The notes beneath the pieces are model-generated. The model saw only the letters and a program-made list of their open reading frames with translations. It was not told the DNA's origin and searched no databases. Below, one piece after another: positions 63,905 through 64,000 of a stretch of DNA of 64,000 nucleotides. Numbering within the stretch: position 1 is the stretch's first letter; every line of letters begins with the position of its first letter. The translations under genes and the position numbers were made by a program. Origin of the DNA: Faecalicoccus acidiformans (GTDB lineage Bacteria; Bacillota_I; Bacilli_A; Erysipelotrichales; Erysipelotrichaceae); assembly GCF_014202635.1 (NCBI RefSeq), contig NZ_JACHHD010000004.1:54342-118341 (forward strand), given 5' to 3'.

Positions 63905-64000
63905 TAAAAAAAGGACCCGGCAACGAGCTATGTTCGCAGGGGCAAGCCCAACTATCTTCGCCGCGGAAGTGCTTAACTTCTGAGTTCGGTATGAGTTCAG
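63905..64000 (-). rRNA. rrf: 5S ribosomal RNA, 3' part, truncated by window end
   Basis: Minus-strand CTGAACTCATACCGAACTCAG then AAGTTAAGCACTTCCGC and a final CGTTGCCGGGTCC, followed by a T run, are the highly conserved 5S core and 3' end. About 88 bases of the gene are in view (3' end near 63913); the 5' part is outside. This indicates an rRNA operon just beyond the window. Confidence 0.93.

Overview
This window is low-GC Firmicute chromosome. The gene set (RNase Y, RNase J, SMC-FtsY, Rel, L21-Prp-L27, RbgA, YceD, T-box and L-box leaders), strong AGGAGG ribosome binding sites and TTGACA/TATAAT promoters all fit. The compact gene sizes and probable leaderless genes would suit the Erysipelotrichia/Mollicute side of the phylum, but that is inference and no genus can be named. 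Nearly every gene is on the minus strand. The plus-strand exceptions are tmcAL and its DUF218 neighbour, a hemolysin III-like membrane protein, an M20 amidohydrolase and an IS transposase.

Layout from the left: a truncated RNase J-like gene with altered metal ligands, miaB, a small 2[4Fe-4S] ferredoxin, rny, a GNAT acetyltransferase, tRNA-Ala(GGC), rpmF and yceD (1-5.85 kb); plus-strand tmcAL and a DUF218 gene; rel, apt, recJ, ruvB, ruvA, exoA (7.5-14.3 kb); obgE, rpmA, prp, rplU behind an L21 leader (14.4-16.75 kb); an unrecognised small protein and dnaE; nrnA, ackA, ylxM, ftsY, smc (20.5-26.8 kb); hemolysin III; rseP, cdsA, uppS, frr, pyrH (27.6-31.5 kb).

Next comes an amino-acid block. 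dapH, dapB, dapA, dapF and lysA lie behind a lysine riboswitch, with an M20 amidohydrolase read divergently from lysA that may supply the missing N-acetyl-diaminopimelate deacetylase. A complete arginine pathway from glutamate plus carbamoyl phosphate (argG-H-C-J-B-D-F, plus a cupin) lies behind a T-box with Arg specifier CGU. Between the T-box terminator and argG there is a 23-codon, arginine-rich ORF with its own ribosome binding site, whose stop is one base before the argG start. An intact ISL3-type insertion sequence (45779-47577, 8-bp target duplication) sits at the tsf stop codon, inside what was the tsf terminator.

The right third is the usual Firmicute translation/secretion/DNA run: tsf, rpsB, xerC-like recombinase, trmFO, topA, dprA, rnhB, rbgA, lepB, rplS, trmD, rimM, khpA, rpsP, ffh. 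It is followed by a GNAT protein, a GT2 glycosyltransferase, an orphan ABC permease, a YitT protein and the 3' part of a 5S rRNA gene at the edge. The common order rpsB-tsf-pyrH-frr-uppS-cdsA-rseP is therefore split here by about 16 kb of arginine/lysine genes and the IS. Apart from 45446-45938 (T-box leader plus IS left end), no stretch over 300 bases lacks a gene. I saw no CRISPR array, prophage or defence cluster.
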